64,000 bases of DNA from Aureibaculum algae (GTDB taxonomy: Bacteria; Bacteroidota; Bacteroidia; Flavobacteriales; Flavobacteriaceae): the NCBI RefSeq assembly GCF_006065315.1, contig NZ_CP040749.1:2866501-2930500 (forward strand). Reading direction: 5' to 3'. The translations under genes were made by a program, and so were the position numbers. The notes beneath the pieces were generated by a model. It was not told where the DNA came from. It did not search any database and saw only the letters and a list, made by a program, of their open reading frames with translations. Below are positions 1-8,772 of this stretch, piece by piece (the first letter of the stretch is position 1; the number at the start of each line of letters is the position of its first letter).

Positions 1-359
1 GTTAAATGTCCACCATGAGACAAATCAAAACCTAAAATTTTATCTCCTGGTTTTAATAATGCGAAAAACACTGCTGAATTTGCTTGAGAACCTGAGTGTG
101 GCTGCACATTTACATATGCAGCTCCAAATAAAGCCTTAGCTCTATCAATAGCTATTTGTTCAACAACATCTACGACTTCACATCCTCCGTAATAACGTTT
201 ACCAGGATATCCTTCGGCATATTTATTTGTTAATACAGAACCTGCAGCTTCCATTACCTGTTCACTTACAAAATTTTCTGAAGCAATCAATTCAAGTCCA
301 TTGAGTTGTCGCTGTTTTTCTTCTTCTATTAAATCAAAAATTTCTTGATCACGTTGCAT
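1..359 (-). CDS. glyA: serine hydroxymethyltransferase, N-terminal part (cut by window edge)
   Basis: Converts serine and tetrahydrofolate to glycine and 5,10-methylene-tetrahydrofolate; cytosolic, PLP-dependent. The reverse strand from the ATG at 357-359 reads through 119 codons to the window edge without a stop. The translated start contains LIASENF, then [17 protein letters not shown] and SHGGHLT, which are the hallmark N-terminal blocks of GlyA (substrate and PLP phosphate contacts). The remaining two thirds, including the PLP lysine, lies outside the window. It is transcribed divergently from fahA with a 263-base intergenic stretch between the start codons. The family call is very secure; only the length cannot be judged. 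Confidence 0.96.
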   Translation of the reverse strand, partial: MQRDQEIFDLIEEEKQRQLNGLELIASENFVSEQVMEAAGSVLTNKYAEGYPGKRYYGGCEVVDVVEQIAIDRAKALFGAAYVNVQPHSGSQANSAVFFALLKPGDKILGFDLSHGGHL

Positions 360-568
360 TGTAATTGTTTTATAAAAAAACCTATTTAAAACTTTCAAAT
401 GATTGGAATAATATTCTTTTAAAACCCTTATAAACTTTTTAAATTTTAAGTTTTTCAACTATGTATTAAAAAAGTCTCCAAATTGCCATAAAATTGCTAA
501 TTTTCAAATCGATTTAAAAAGTTCAAATCAGTTCTATGTTAAAGTGATGCCAAAAATACTAATTTCAT

Positions 569-598
569 TTTGCAAAAACATATAAACTTATATATTTG
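569..598 (+). promoter_or_regulatory. Bacteroidota-type promoter of fahA
   Basis: A TTTG at 569-572 and a TATATTTG at 591-598 are separated by 18 bases, which fits the flavobacterial pattern TTG-N17-23-TAnnTTTG. Transcription would begin near 604, giving a leader of about 20 bases before the fahA ATG at 623. This is one of the few sites in the window where both boxes are present at the right spacing. It was found by eye only. Confidence 0.5.
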
Positions 599-622
599 AA
601 TAAAATTTTATACAATTAAAAG

Positions 623-1903
623 ATGGTAATAAAAGCAAATGATCCGAATAGAAAGTCTTGGTTGAATGTTGAAAAGGATTCTGATTTCCCAATACAAAAT
701 ATCCCTTTTGGTGTTTTTTTAACAAGAGATGATATTATAACAATAGGGACAAGGATTGGCAACTACGCCATTGATTTAGGAGCATTGCATCAATTAGGCT
801 ATTTTAGTGAAATTCCATTAACAGATGATATTTTCTTACAAGACACTTTAAACGATTTTATAGCTGATGGTAGAATAACGTGGAGATTGGTAAGAAATAG
901 AATTGCTGAAATTTTTGATAGTAACAATTCTATTTTAAAAGACAATGAAGAACATAAAGATCGTATTATCTTTACAATGGAAGAAGTTGAAATGCAATTA
1001 CCAGTAACTATAGGTGATTATACTGATTTTTATGCAAGTAAAGAACATGCTACCAATGTAGGAAGTATTTTTAGAGATCCTGAAAATGCATTGATGCCCA
1101 ACTGGTTGCATATTCCTATTGGTTATCACGGTAGAAGTTCCTCTATTATTCCATCAGGAACACCAATAAAAAGACCCAACGGACAAACAAAACCTAAAGG
1201 TGCCGACAACCCAATTTTTGGTCCTTCAAAATTGGTTGATTTTGAATTGGAAATGGCTTTTATTACTACAGATGTTAATAAATTAGGTGAAACTATAAAA
1301 CTTGAAGAAGCTGAAGATTATATTTTTGGATTAGTCTTATTTAATGATTGGAGTGCTAGAGACATACAAGGCTGGGAATACGCTCCGCTGGGCCCTTTTT
1401 TAGGGAAAAGTTTTGCTTCAACCATTTCACCTTGGATCCTCACTTTAGATGCCTTAGAGCCCTTTAGAACCGCTAGTCCTGAACAAAACCCTACACCACT
1501 ACCCTATTTACAACAATCGGGCAATAGAAGTTTAGATATAAAATTGCAAGCTTCATTATTACCCGAAAATGGAGATGAAACCAAAGTTACTGAATCGAAC
1601 TTTAAATACATGTATTGGACCATGGCTCAACAATTAACACATCATACTAGTAATGGTTGTAATGTTAGAGCTGGTGACATGATGGGCTCAGGTACTATAT
1701 CTGGTCCAACAAAAGAAAGTTATGGTTCTATGCTTGAATTGACTTGGGCTGGAAAAAATCCTATTACTTTAAATGACGGCTCTGAACGCAAATTTATCAA
1801 TGATAACGATACCGTTATTTTGAGAGGGTATTGTGAAAATAATACGGTTAGAATTGGGTTTGGTGATTGTAGTGGAAAGATGGTTCCTGCGTCAATTAAA
1901 TAG
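623..1903 (+). CDS. fahA: fumarylacetoacetase
   Basis: Last step of tyrosine and homogentisate catabolism: hydrolyses fumarylacetoacetate to fumarate and acetoacetate in the cytosol. The 426-residue length matches the family (about 420). An N-terminal SH3-like FAA_hydrolase_N region (about residues 25-120) precedes the catalytic FAH fold (about 125-420). Seen in the sequence: the DFYASKEHATNVG block (D135, H142), the GYHGRSSS block (about 167-174), FELE (E208, E210) and NDWSARD (D242), which correspond to the metal ligands and catalytic residues known from the mammalian enzyme. The ATG at 623 gives the usual N-terminus and sits just downstream of a good promoter. It stands alone, followed by a terminator at 2040-2068. 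The other tyrosine-degradation genes are not in the window. Confidence 0.97.
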   Translation: MVIKANDPNRKSWLNVEKDSDFPIQNIPFGVFLTRDDIITIGTRIGNYAIDLGALHQLGYFSEIPLTDDIFLQDTLNDFIADGRITWRLVRNRIAEIFDSNNSILKDNEEHKDRIIFTMEEVEMQLPVTIGDYTDFYASKEHATNVGSIFRDPENALMPNWLHIPIGYHGRSSSIIPSGTPIKRPNGQTKPKGADNPIFGPSKLVDFELEMAFITTDVNKLGETIKLEEAEDYIFGLVLFNDWSARDIQGWEYAPLGPFLGKSFASTISPWILTLDALEPFRTASPEQNPTPLPYLQQSGNRSLDIKLQASLLPENGDETKVTESNFKYMYWTMAQQLTHHTSNGCNVRAGDMMGSGTISGPTKESYGSMLELTWAGKNPITLNDGSERKFINDNDTVILRGYCENNTVRIGFGDCSGKMVPASIK

Positions 1904-2039
1904 ATGTTTTATATTACCATGCCTAACTTACAATTAAAACAGGCATTAATAAAGCATCTTGATTAAATTGTGCCATTACTATTGATAGCTATCTTGATTT
2001 CTCTGTAAATCTAATTTACAATAATAAATAAACTCATAA

Positions 2040-2068
2040 AAAAACCATCTTAAAATAAGATGGTTTTT
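2040..2068. terminator. bidirectional rho-independent terminator-like hairpin
   Basis: A perfect 13-bp stem (AAAAACCATCTTA at 2040-2052, its complement at 2056-2068) with a three-base loop. The flanking A and T runs give a U-tract in either direction. It lies between the convergent ends of fahA (plus) and the sugar-transferase gene (minus), so it can serve both. It marks the distal end of the polysaccharide locus. Confidence 0.8.
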
Positions 2069-2093
2069 ATTATTGCTATATTATTAATTACCG

Positions 2094-3494
2094 TTAAGCA
2101 CTTCTTTTATTTTTAAATATAATGTTATACATTGCTTTAAAGAAATACTTTGTATCTGTAGTATATGGATTTCTTAATTTTTCTTCAAGATATTCTTTTT
2201 CAGATTGTAACACACTCTCTACTGCACCTTTTCTATCTAAAGCCACATAAGGAGGAACACAACCAGGTTTTTGAGCCAAACGCAATTTTTGCAAGTCCTC
2301 AGGAATATCTTGAAAGTAACGCTGAGAAACTGGTCTCGCTCCAACAAGCTTTAAATCTCCTTTAAAAACATTTATTAATTGTGGTAATTCATCAATCCAA
2401 TAACGACGTAATACCTTACCCCAAGGAACTAATCTAAAATCATCAGCAGGTTTCCCTGTTTCAGCATATCCATTTTGTTTTAAAACATAATCTTGTAAGT
2501 ATTCAGAATAAGGGTGCATTGTTCTTAACTTATATACACCAATTATTTTACCATTTTTACCAACACGTCTCATTTTAAATAAAGGACCATAACTAGGGTT
2601 CATGTCATAAACCGGTTCCTTAATTTTTTTTGCTGCAAAATAATGAATGCCGTCTATTACTTTGACATCTATTATATCAAACCCACATGATACCAACCTT
2701 CCTAGAGCTTCAGCCTTAGAGAGCAACCTGTTTTTACCTTTGGTTGTAAAAAAGTAAAGCTTCTTTAGAACAGGCATTTTAGGAAAAACTCTTTTAAATA
2801 AGAATTCAAAACCAAAATAGATTCTACTTAAATAAGGTATCTTATTTATTGGGTGCCTTTCTGCTCTAGATGCAAATGTTTCAAAATTACCTAGTAAAAT
2901 ACCATTAAGTGGTAATTTACTATTTACTTCTTCAAATTGTTTATTTATCAATCTGAAATTATTAACTCTATCAAGTAACACAATATTCTCAACACCATCA
3001 AATTCACTATAACTAGATAAAACCTTGTTTTTTGATATAATCAAATTTCTAACAGAAGATATATTAACAAATTCTTTGAAGAATTCAAATGCATCTTCTC
3101 CTATTTCATCAATAATTAGTCCTTTGTTATTAGAATTTAACGCCTTTTGAAGTGTTTCAATTTCTGAATATTTATTAAAAGCTTCTAAAAACTCACTTTT
3201 CCATTCTGAGAAAACTTTAATTGAAATACCCTCCTTCTTACATACATCTTTTTCGCTAATATCATCAATTAAACTATCAACAACAATTCGTATTCTTTCC
3301 AAAGAAGAAAAATCTGCGGCCTTTTTATTTCTAACAAGTTTTTTTGTTAATAATCGAAGTTTTGAAGAATCCTCTTTCTTTAAATTCAAATCTGACTTAA
3401 AAGAATCATTTAAAATTATATTCCTCTTTAAGTGAATATAATCATCTAGAAACTTTTTAAATTCAAGTTTTTGGGTTGGGTAAATTTCAATCAT
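2094..3494 (-). CDS. soluble-type initiating sugar-phosphate transferase with N-terminal HTH-like segment
   Basis: Likely starts glycan assembly by placing a sugar-1-phosphate on undecaprenyl phosphate. The C-terminal Bac_transf domain (about residues 303-425) shows KLRTM (322-326), the RRYWIDELPQ block (363-372) and GARP (385-388), the signature of the WcaJ/PglC polyprenyl-phosphate glycosylphosphotransferases. No hydrophobic N-terminal membrane segment is visible. Residues about 195-292 (ILLGNFET...LSKAEALGRL..CGFDIID...YFAAKKIKEP) resemble the Bacteroidota variant of this family, possibly a degenerate methyltransferase-like fold. Residues 66-105 look like the helix-turn-helix of IS3-type transposase OrfA proteins, which is odd here. 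It is the most distal gene of the minus-strand locus, separated from the next gene by 354 bases, so it may have its own promoter. Sugar specificity cannot be read from the sequence. Confidence 0.88.
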   Translation of the reverse strand: MIEIYPTQKLEFKKFLDDYIHLKRNIILNDSFKSDLNLKKEDSSKLRLLTKKLVRNKKAADFSSLERIRIVVDSLIDDISEKDVCKKEGISIKVFSEWKSEFLEAFNKYSEIETLQKALNSNNKGLIIDEIGEDAFEFFKEFVNISSVRNLIISKNKVLSSYSEFDGVENIVLLDRVNNFRLINKQFEEVNSKLPLNGILLGNFETFASRAERHPINKIPYLSRIYFGFEFLFKRVFPKMPVLKKLYFFTTKGKNRLLSKAEALGRLVSCGFDIIDVKVIDGIHYFAAKKIKEPVYDMNPSYGPLFKMRRVGKNGKIIGVYKLRTMHPYSEYLQDYVLKQNGYAETGKPADDFRLVPWGKVLRRYWIDELPQLINVFKGDLKLVGARPVSQRYFQDIPEDLQKLRLAQKPGCVPPYVALDRKGAVESVLQSEKEYLEEKLRNPYTTDTKYFFKAMYNIIFKNKRSA

Positions 3495-3848
3495 AGCAAT
3501 ATAGTTTTTTAATTAAACTGTAATCTTTAAAATATTAACAGGACGATTCCTATCTGACTTACCAAAAGGCATGCCATAATATATTTTAGTTAAAGAAAAA
3601 TAGTTGAAAGAAAAATTAACTATATAAAAAGAATGAAATACGTTCAAATATGTCTTCTTCATTACAAGATTACATATTTCACTGCATACATTAACCACAT
3701 ACTTATAAGTTGTAAGTATCATTTTTTTAGGGGTATTCTTTTTAATAGCTTCTGCAAATATACACAAAAAAAATTAATTGACCTAAAAAATAAAACAAAA
3801 AACAAACCTCCTTTAAAGTGTTCTTTATTAAATGTTTAACTTTAAATA
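3495..3848. other. 354-base intergenic stretch / probable leader of the sugar-transferase gene
   Basis: No supportable gene. Overlapping open frames on the two strands (3513-3767 minus, 3633-3839 plus) have no recognisable domain and a strongly AT-driven composition. A minus-strand TATATTTG box lies at 3755-3762; if used, the sugar-transferase mRNA would carry a leader of about 255 bases. A slightly more GC-rich patch at about 3536-3575 is the only compositional feature in that leader, and I can assign nothing to it. Confidence 0.4.
3755..3762 (-). promoter_or_regulatory. possible -7 box for the sugar-transferase gene
   Basis: Reads TATATTTG on the minus strand, matching TAnnTTTG. No TTG is seen at the expected distance upstream, so this is half a promoter at best. 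In DNA this AT-rich the box will also occur by chance. Confidence 0.22.
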
Positions 3849-4607
3849 TTACTTTCTATTTACGTAAAAAGCCTTTTTAATTATATTTTTTATATGCTGC
3901 ATGATATACTCCTTGGTCCAGTTTAACATTCCATCATTCCATCTTTGAGGATGAAATGTAAACATCATACGATTTGGTAAATCATGACTTATCAGATATT
4001 CAATAATATCATTTGTTGAGTGAAAAGTAATTTTATAACTGCTATTTACTCTATCTCTGACACTGACTTTATGACCATCCCACATCCGACCAGTATCAGT
4101 CATATAAAAAACATCTTTGAAATCAACATCGAAATAAGGCTCACCAATTATCTCATAATCACGATAATTATTCTCTTTCCAAAGGTCTTTTGAATCATAT
4201 TTAGAGGCTGGGCTACCATGCATGCAAATTGTTGAGACAGGTGCTAACTTTCTTAAGTCTGCAAGATTTTTTTCAAAATCAGACATCCCTTTTTTCATAT
4301 CACCTTTACAAGTAGTTAAACACTCATAATGATATCCAATTTCATGACCTAAATCAGCTATCTTCTTTATAACACTTTCGTCCCAACTTTCTGGTACAGC
4401 TCTGAAATAATATACTCCTTTGACCCCATTTTCGGCCTGTATTTCAGCAAACTTTAAAGAATTATGAGGTAAGAGATCTACATCATGTCTGAGTACTATG
4501 CTCTTTACTGATGGAGATTTAATAAACTCTTCAAAAGTTTGAAATGTATACCCCTTCTTAATTAATGCTTGAAGTAATTCTTTATATTTTCTTACTGTGA
4601 AGTCCAT
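3849..4607 (-). CDS. NodB-type polysaccharide deacetylase family protein
   Basis: Predicted carbohydrate esterase family 4-like enzyme, acting on an N-acetylated sugar or another amide of the glycan. Seen: LRHDVD (residues 39-44), the first metal and catalytic-base motif; GHEIGYHYE (87-95), the second motif with two histidines; and a late FTFHPQRW block (about 217-224) supplying another histidine. The 252-residue length suits a single catalytic domain. There is no signal peptide, so it probably works in the cytoplasm on a lipid-linked or nucleotide-linked precursor. Its start overlaps the end of the DUF354 gene by 26 bases, which indicates translational coupling. The exact substrate is unknown. 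Confidence 0.82.
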   Translation of the reverse strand: MDFTVRKYKELLQALIKKGYTFQTFEEFIKSPSVKSIVLRHDVDLLPHNSLKFAEIQAENGVKGVYYFRAVPESWDESVIKKIADLGHEIGYHYECLTTCKGDMKKGMSDFEKNLADLRKLAPVSTICMHGSPASKYDSKDLWKENNYRDYEIIGEPYFDVDFKDVFYMTDTGRMWDGHKVSVRDRVNSSYKITFHSTNDIIEYLISHDLPNRMMFTFHPQRWNDGMLNWTKEYIMQHIKNIIKKAFYVNRK

Positions 4608-5679
4608 TATTTATTTTAAAATTGAATTGATATTTTGGATTTTTCTTTAGTTCTAAATAACTTTCAGGATAATTTTTTACAAACCAAAGTAAAAAATCTG
4701 TTACATCAATTTTATTTGAAAGCATTATTTCTTTACGATTGTTTAATTCTTCTTTTCCTAAATTTTCCTTTACAATTTCCTTAACCTTATCTAGTACTCC
4801 TTGTCCCGATTTAAAATTGTAGACCAATTCATACTTTTCCTGATCTCGATTATTACATGCTTCAATAGAATTTACATAAATAGCTGTCGTACCCAAAACA
4901 CCTGCTTCTGATGCCATTGTAGCACCCTCACTTATCACCAAATCGGCATAATATAATGCATGATGAATGTGCTCAGGTGGAATTTTTATTTTGTATTTTT
5001 TTAATTCTACAGGCAACTCAGATTCAGATGAAATAAATACTTTATATTTTGTCGCTAAAAAGGAAATAATATCATTTTTATCTTTATCATTTATTCCATT
5101 TTGTCCCACATCATGTGTTGCATTCCATGAAACAAACCTAATAATAACATAACTATCTTTTGACTCTATACCTAAGAATTTATAAATAGAATTGTCTGGG
5201 GAAAAATAATTCGGACTCAAATAAGCTAATTCATGATATGATGGATATCTTAATTGTTTTTCACCCAAATCTCTCTTTAATACATCAGGTGTAAATACCA
5301 TTTTAGTAAAGGGAAGATATAACCTTATTTGTTCAAGATTTCCAGTATCTTCAAATGTGAAATGAGGTTTTCTTAACATAAAAGCCACTTGAGCCGCATA
5401 CATAGATCCGACGCTTAAGAAAATATCAGGCTTAAACTTTATAGCAGTTTTTAACATCTTTAAATCAAAAACTAACAAACCAAAAATTTTACCAGCTATT
5501 GATTTATATTTTTTACCGAAAGAGACATATTTAAAGCCATTTGCTTTTAATAATTCAATCTCAAATTCCTTTTCTCTACATGTAAACAAAACTATGTGGC
5601 CTTGCTTTTGCATTTCAATTGTAAAATTTTTAAACAAATGCACATGAGCTGGATGACCTATATCAATTAGTATTCTCAC
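4582..5679 (-). CDS. DUF354 family protein, GT-B-like putative glycosyltransferase
   Basis: DUF354 proteins have a GT-B-like two-domain shape related to UDP-GlcNAc 2-epimerases and glycosyltransferases and recur in surface-glycan loci. Seen: the family start IDIGHPAHVHLFKNF (about residues 5-19), SVGSMYAAQVAF in the N-terminal half, FEDTGNLEQ after it, and SEGATMASEAGVLGT (about 249-263), which resembles the nucleotide-sugar binding loop of GT-B enzymes. The start codon is GTG (reverse complement of 5677-5679) and overlaps the stop of the preceding GT4 gene by four bases as GTGA, so the two are coupled. The 365-residue length is typical. The reaction is not known for this family member. Confidence 0.8.
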   Translation of the reverse strand: MRILIDIGHPAHVHLFKNFTIEMQKQGHIVLFTCREKEFEIELLKANGFKYVSFGKKYKSIAGKIFGLLVFDLKMLKTAIKFKPDIFLSVGSMYAAQVAFMLRKPHFTFEDTGNLEQIRLYLPFTKMVFTPDVLKRDLGEKQLRYPSYHELAYLSPNYFSPDNSIYKFLGIESKDSYVIIRFVSWNATHDVGQNGINDKDKNDIISFLATKYKVFISSESELPVELKKYKIKIPPEHIHHALYYADLVISEGATMASEAGVLGTTAIYVNSIEACNNRDQEKYELVYNFKSGQGVLDKVKEIVKENLGKEELNNRKEIMLSNKIDVTDFLLWFVKNYPESYLELKKNPKYQFNFKINNGLHSKKI

Positions 5680-6617
5680 TTTATTATAGTTTTATATAGC
5701 TCAATAAGTTGATTAGCTATTGTTTCATTGTTAAAATGTAATATCTTTTCTCTACCATCAGTTTTTGCCGAATCTTTTAATATTACTTTAATTTTACTCG
5801 AAATTTCCTCAACATTATATGAAGTAATATAACAATGCTTTGTACCCCTAATAACATTTTTCACATCACCTACATCTACCGAAACTACTGGTAAGTTACT
5901 AGCCATCGCCTCCTTAACAAATTGTGGTGATCCTTCAGTAAAAGATGTCAACAAAGCAAGGTCAACGGCATTCATTAGTAAAGCAACTTGTTGCCGGTCA
6001 AAACCTTTTAATTCTAATACTTCAATATTATTATCTTTAATCTTTTCTATTGCTTTTTTTGCCAATGGAAAATTTTTTACTTGATTATTAAAAGCAGATG
6101 AAAATAAAATATATTTTTTTTGTAAATCTAAATTTAGTTTTTTTCTTGCTACCAATTTATCTATCGGATAAAAAATACTAAAATCGACACCACACGGAAT
6201 CACTGATTCATTTTTATACTTTGCAATGTCGGCTAATTTTTTCGAAACAAAAATTGATTTCTTAGACCATCTATGAGCTAATAAAGAGAAAGGTCTTACT
6301 TTTTTATCATTTAAATCAGAACCATGAAAAGTTATAACGGTTGGTACTTTTCTTTGTAATACACTTAATAATCCGCTTAAACCATAATGAGCGTGAACCA
6401 TATCAGGTTTAATTATTGAAATCATTTTTCTTAACCGAAAATAATTGCTAAAATACCCCATTAAACCGTTACCATTAATTTGAAAAAAATTAATGGTAAC
6501 ACCGTACCTTTCTAGAGCTTCTGTTTGATCTTTAACAAACGGACTGATTACATTAGCATTACCGCTAGCTACTATTAAAACCGATATTTTCTTCTTTTTG
6601 ATACTAATTGTTTTTAT
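5676..6617 (-). CDS. GT4 glycosyltransferase with probable non-ATG (ATA) start
   Basis: Retaining GT-B glycosyltransferase of family 4. The C-terminal half shows the EX7E motif in SFTEGSPQFVKEAMA, followed by LPVVSVDVGD. The first ATG is at 6459-6461, but that would begin inside the N-terminal Rossmann domain. In-frame codons upstream continue without a stop for 52 codons and read KKKKISVLIVASGNANVISP, then a FVKDQTEALERYG block, a classic GT4 N-terminus. No ATG, GTG or TTG occurs in this extension. The best start is the ATA at 6615-6617, which overlaps the TAA of the FemAB-like gene: AGATAA would have been the usual ATGA overlap (AGATGA) before a single G-to-A change. I therefore annotate the longer form. 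If only the 261-residue form is made, the protein would lack its acceptor-side first strand and probably be inactive. Confidence 0.8.
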   Translation of the reverse strand: MKTISIKKKKISVLIVASGNANVISPFVKDQTEALERYGVTINFFQINGNGLMGYFSNYFRLRKMISIIKPDMVHAHYGLSGLLSVLQRKVPTVITFHGSDLNDKKVRPFSLLAHRWSKKSIFVSKKLADIAKYKNESVIPCGVDFSIFYPIDKLVARKKLNLDLQKKYILFSSAFNNQVKNFPLAKKAIEKIKDNNIEVLELKGFDRQQVALLMNAVDLALLTSFTEGSPQFVKEAMASNLPVVSVDVGDVKNVIRGTKHCYITSYNVEEISSKIKVILKDSAKTDGREKILHFNNETIANQLIELYKTIIK

Positions 6618-7618
6618 CTTTTTAATAATTTCAAACCGAGTTTAGCTGTTTTAAACATTATTGGTCTAAATACCCTTTGATATCTTCCATGTTCCACAAG
6701 TTCTCCTCCGTATTGAGCTTTAAAATTTCTAACCCCATATTCTTCATCTTTTAGACCAGCTCCCATAAAGTCAAATTCTTTTAGCTTTTTTTCTATTCCA
6801 AATTTTATTACAGCCCAAGCTGCCAATGTACTTGGGTATTGATGTTTATAATCTCGATCCATACCTCCTCTGTACCAATCGTAAACACATTTGTCATCAT
6901 ATACTAAAAAACCGCCTCCTATAACTTTCCCTTGATACAACAAAGCTACTACATTTCCGAAATCTTGATTGGCCAAATCGTTAAAAAATGATAATTTGGG
7001 TAAAGGTTTTTTAACTCTTTCTGCGTAAATACTTTTTATTATTTTATAAACACCTTCTATATTATTATAATTATTTTCATATGAAATCTCTACACCTTCT
7101 CTTAAACTTCTTCTTATCTGCCTTCTTTTTTCAGAAGTTAGATTTGCAAATATAGCTTCTTCATCGGTTAACGATATTTTAAAATTTTGATAGGCTAAAT
7201 ATTCAAATTTATTCTCTTGAAATAGTTTGTCATAATCACTAAAATCATGAGAGTTACGAAATTCAGCATAAATTGATTTAGATTTTAAGTTTTTGTTTAA
7301 CCCTACGATAAGCTCTTTAAAAACTTCTTGTCGATTACAGTCATTTGACAATACAGGACCACCATATATAATAGCTCTTTTAGAAAAATATTTTTTTAAT
7401 CGAGTTCCATTATATTGGACAACAATTAGACATATAGCAAGAAATTTATTTTCGGTTGATTTTATTGCGTAAACAAATGGAGTACATTCCTTTTGTTTTT
7501 CCCAAAAAAGATACATTTCAGGAAATTGAAAAACAGAACCAACGTCAGATTCTTTTACCAAATCCAACCATGAGTTATGATCAATTTTTTTATAATTATT
7601 TTCAAATATATACTTCAA
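6614..7618 (-). CDS. FemAB/GNAT-like acyltransferase of the glycan locus
   Basis: Belongs to the FemAB-like GNAT group (Acetyltransf_6 type) that moves an aminoacyl or acyl group onto a lipid-linked glycan or sugar. Seen: FLAICLIVVQYNGTRLKKYFSKRAIIYGGP in the first half, the TSEKRRQIRRSLREG block (about residues 159-173), and GKVIGGGFLVYDDKCVYDWYRGG followed by FDFMGAG in the C-terminal GNAT half, all typical of the group. The start codon is TTG (reverse complement of 7616-7618), giving MKYIFENNYKK; no upstream ATG fits better. The 334-residue length is normal. It lies 11 bases downstream of a GT4 gene and overlaps the next gene if that gene's ATA start is right. Probable role: decorating a repeat-unit sugar with an amino-acid or acyl substituent. 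Substrate unknown. Confidence 0.8.
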   Translation of the reverse strand: MKYIFENNYKKIDHNSWLDLVKESDVGSVFQFPEMYLFWEKQKECTPFVYAIKSTENKFLAICLIVVQYNGTRLKKYFSKRAIIYGGPVLSNDCNRQEVFKELIVGLNKNLKSKSIYAEFRNSHDFSDYDKLFQENKFEYLAYQNFKISLTDEEAIFANLTSEKRRQIRRSLREGVEISYENNYNNIEGVYKIIKSIYAERVKKPLPKLSFFNDLANQDFGNVVALLYQGKVIGGGFLVYDDKCVYDWYRGGMDRDYKHQYPSTLAAWAVIKFGIEKKLKEFDFMGAGLKDEEYGVRNFKAQYGGELVEHGRYQRVFRPIMFKTAKLGLKLLKR

Positions 7619-7629
7619 GATTTAATTTT

Positions 7630-8721
7630 TTAATTACTACTGAACTCCCTATACATTGCAATGGTCTCATTTACCATATTTTCTATAGAAAATATAGACT
7701 TAATTCTTTCCGCTCCTTTTTCTCCAAAACTTTTGGCCAATTCTGGATTATTTAAAAGAAATAAAATTTTTTCCGCTAATAACACAGGGTTTTGTGCATC
7801 TATATGGTAACCTGTTTCATTGTTTATAACCAATTCTTTAGTCCCGCCACCACCTGTTGCAATTACCGGTTTTTCAAAAACCATATACTCCATAATTGCG
7901 TTAGAAATACCTTCAGTAAATGTAGCCAAAACTCCAATATCAAATATATTAACGATTGATTCTACATCTTGTTGTCTTCCAAGAAATAGAAAGGATTCAT
8001 TATTAATAGGTTTGATACTTTTTTTGAGAACTTTTAAATTAGGGCCATCCCCTATTGCGATAAATATAACATCTTTAAATTTTTCTAAGACGATTTCACC
8101 AGCAGTAAAAAATGTTTGATAATCTTTCTTTTCGGTAAAGGAAGCTACCATACCTACAACTTTTTTATTACGAATTTGTAATTTTTGTCTAATCATTTCT
8201 GGCTTTTGATTGACATCAATACGATCTAAGTCAAATCCATTATAAATAACTTTTCCTTTATTTTGTGGCACACTATATGAGCCTAAGCCCGCCTTGGAAT
8301 TGGTTAGAATAACATCACTAAAAGGGTAACTAACAGCATTAAAAAAATATCTTTTTGATAATTTTGACAGTTTTGGAGGGGCTGTGGTAATCATCGAGTT
8401 TATAAAAGGAATGCCTTTAAATTTACAAATAGGTGCAAAATGAAACGCTGCGATATTGTCCCAACAATGAACTATATCTGGTTTAATAACTTTTAATAAA
8501 TTATTAAATTTTGATAAAATCTTAATATCTTTCTTTATATTTCTTTTTAAGTAACTAATATTCACATCTATATCAGCAATTTCGGTAAAGTGAATTTTAT
8601 CAGACAATAAGAGTAGCTCACAATTAAAATTATCTCTTTTCGATAGCACTTTAATTAAAGAAACTAATCGTCTCTCTTTTCCACCTGAGCTTAAAGATTC
8701 TATGATGAACAATATTTTCAT
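7630..8721 (-). CDS. GT4 family glycosyltransferase
   Basis: Retaining GT-B enzyme, probably adding one sugar of the repeat unit on the cytoplasmic face. The N-terminus MKILFIIESLSSGGKERRL carries the Gly-rich donor/acceptor loop. GMVASFTEKKDYQTFF begins the C-terminal Rossmann half, and ATFTEGISNAIMEYMVFEKPVIATGGGG holds the EX7E motif (E of TEG, E of MEY). The 363 residues are the usual size. The start ATG at 8719-8721 follows a 51-base gap after asnB. Sugar donor and linkage cannot be assigned. Confidence 0.9.
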   Translation of the reverse strand: MKILFIIESLSSGGKERRLVSLIKVLSKRDNFNCELLLLSDKIHFTEIADIDVNISYLKRNIKKDIKILSKFNNLLKVIKPDIVHCWDNIAAFHFAPICKFKGIPFINSMITTAPPKLSKLSKRYFFNAVSYPFSDVILTNSKAGLGSYSVPQNKGKVIYNGFDLDRIDVNQKPEMIRQKLQIRNKKVVGMVASFTEKKDYQTFFTAGEIVLEKFKDVIFIAIGDGPNLKVLKKSIKPINNESFLFLGRQQDVESIVNIFDIGVLATFTEGISNAIMEYMVFEKPVIATGGGGTKELVINNETGYHIDAQNPVLLAEKILFLLNNPELAKSFGEKGAERIKSIFSIENMVNETIAMYREFSSN

Positions 8722-8772
8722 TTGTAATCCATATAAGTTTAATAATCAAAGATATTCAATAAAAAACATCAA

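Noticed and set aside
1984..1993. GATAGCTATC palindrome after fahA
   Set aside because: Ten bases only, no flanking site or T-run; likely chance.
3513..3767. 84-codon minus-strand frame upstream of the sugar-transferase gene
   Set aside because: No recognisable domain, overlaps another open frame on the opposite strand, composition explained by AT-rich DNA.
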